From: an uncultured Gammaproteobacteria bacterium
GTDB taxonomy: Bacteria; Pseudomonadota; Gammaproteobacteria; Nitrosococcales; Methylophagaceae
DNA: 6,006 bases
Assembly: GCA_913058195.1 (NCBI GenBank)
Contig: CAJXPP010000140.1
Span: 1 to 6,006 of the forward strand
Reading direction: 5' to 3'
A model generated the notes under the pieces. That model worked only from the letters and a program-made list of their open reading frames with translations, was not told where the DNA came from and made no database searches. Below are positions 5,899-6,006 of this stretch, piece after piece. Each line of letters opens with the position of its first letter. The stretch's first letter is position 1. The translations under genes and the position numbers were made by a program.

Positions 5899-6006
5899 CT
5901 AAGCTGGTGTTGTTGCTGCTTTATCAATGTCTTCGCTGCACCAGTCCATTACAGGTTTTCTACGCGATAGATAGTCAGTTCGATTATAGGCGTTACGGAC
6001 TTCATT
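5899..6006 (-). CDS. Tyrosine recombinase/integrase, C-terminal fragment (cut by window edge)
   Basis: On the reverse strand the frame is open from the right edge to TAG (5901-5899), encoding 35 residues that begin NEVRNAYNRTDYLSRRKPVM. This is the extreme C-terminus of P4-type phage and island integrases (pattern V-x-x-AYNR-x-DYL-x-RR-x-x-M-x-W). By analogy with lambda Int, the tyrosine in NAYNR (codon 5988-5986) is the probable nucleophile that forms the covalent 3'-phosphotyrosine link to att DNA. The family is about 400 residues; the rest, with the R-H-R residues, lies beyond the window. Its 3' end faces the + strand genes. In P4-type islands int usually sits beside the tRNA att site and reads inward, so I infer that an island boundary lies to the right. 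Confidence 0.85.
   Translation of the reverse strand, partial: NEVRNAYNRTDYLSRRKPVMDWCSEDIDKAATTPA

Noticed and set aside
5873..5904. Imperfect stem across the convergent stops as a bidirectional terminator
   Set aside because: The arms GCTAGTCAGCAA and TTGCCTGCTAAGC pair only with two bulges, and the T-run is in the loop and arm. Location is suggestive but structure is weak.
1..6006. CRISPR array, tRNA, rRNA, riboswitch
   Set aside because: No regularly spaced repeats and no cloverleaf or conserved RNA core was seen; almost all of the window is coding.

Overview
This window is an AT-rich bacterial segment that looks like the right-hand part of an accessory (integrative) island. Protein families and base composition suggest a gammaproteobacterium of low to moderate GC, possibly marine or aquatic. 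That is an inference from general appearance, and no rRNA or tRNA is present to confirm it. The first 34 bases are not biological. They match the Illumina Nextera read-2 transposase adapter, including the 19-bp mosaic end, so the contig starts at an untrimmed library end and the first gene is cut by the assembly, not by evolution.

Layout, left to right, + strand: (1) 37-1140, the C-terminal ~367 residues of an MmeI-like N6-adenine DNA methyltransferase; (2) 1133-3064, an SF2 DEAD/DEAH-type helicase starting at GTG with an 8-nt overlap and a good ribosome binding site; (3) 3065-4282, a GIY-YIG (T5orf172-like) nuclease whose ATG directly follows the helicase stop; (4) 4292-4456, a possible 54-residue small ORF that fills the apparent gap, lies in the nuclease frame and overlaps the next gene; (5) 4446-5480, a cytoplasmic Sel1-like-repeat protein with an unrecognised C-terminal half; (6) 5485-5877, a DUF3293-family protein. 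On the - strand, 5899-6006 encodes the last 35 residues of a P4-type tyrosine recombinase, including its probable catalytic tyrosine, converging on the cargo genes.

Genes 1-3 are tightly coupled and read as one restriction-modification-like defence operon: the methyltransferase would mark self DNA, the helicase would translocate on or open unmodified DNA, and the GIY-YIG protein would cut it. A new detail is a 28-residue ungapped similarity (12 identities) between the extreme C-terminus of the helicase and the N-terminus of the nuclease, which suggests a duplicated module shared by the two partners. The nuclease gene also carries a perfect 13-bp inverted repeat with a 3-nt loop inside its coding sequence. 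Whether the small ORF, the Sel1 protein and the DUF3293 protein belong to the defence system or are separate cargo or chromosomal genes cannot be settled from this window. No promoter or convincing intrinsic terminator was found, and the operon promoter must lie left of the window.
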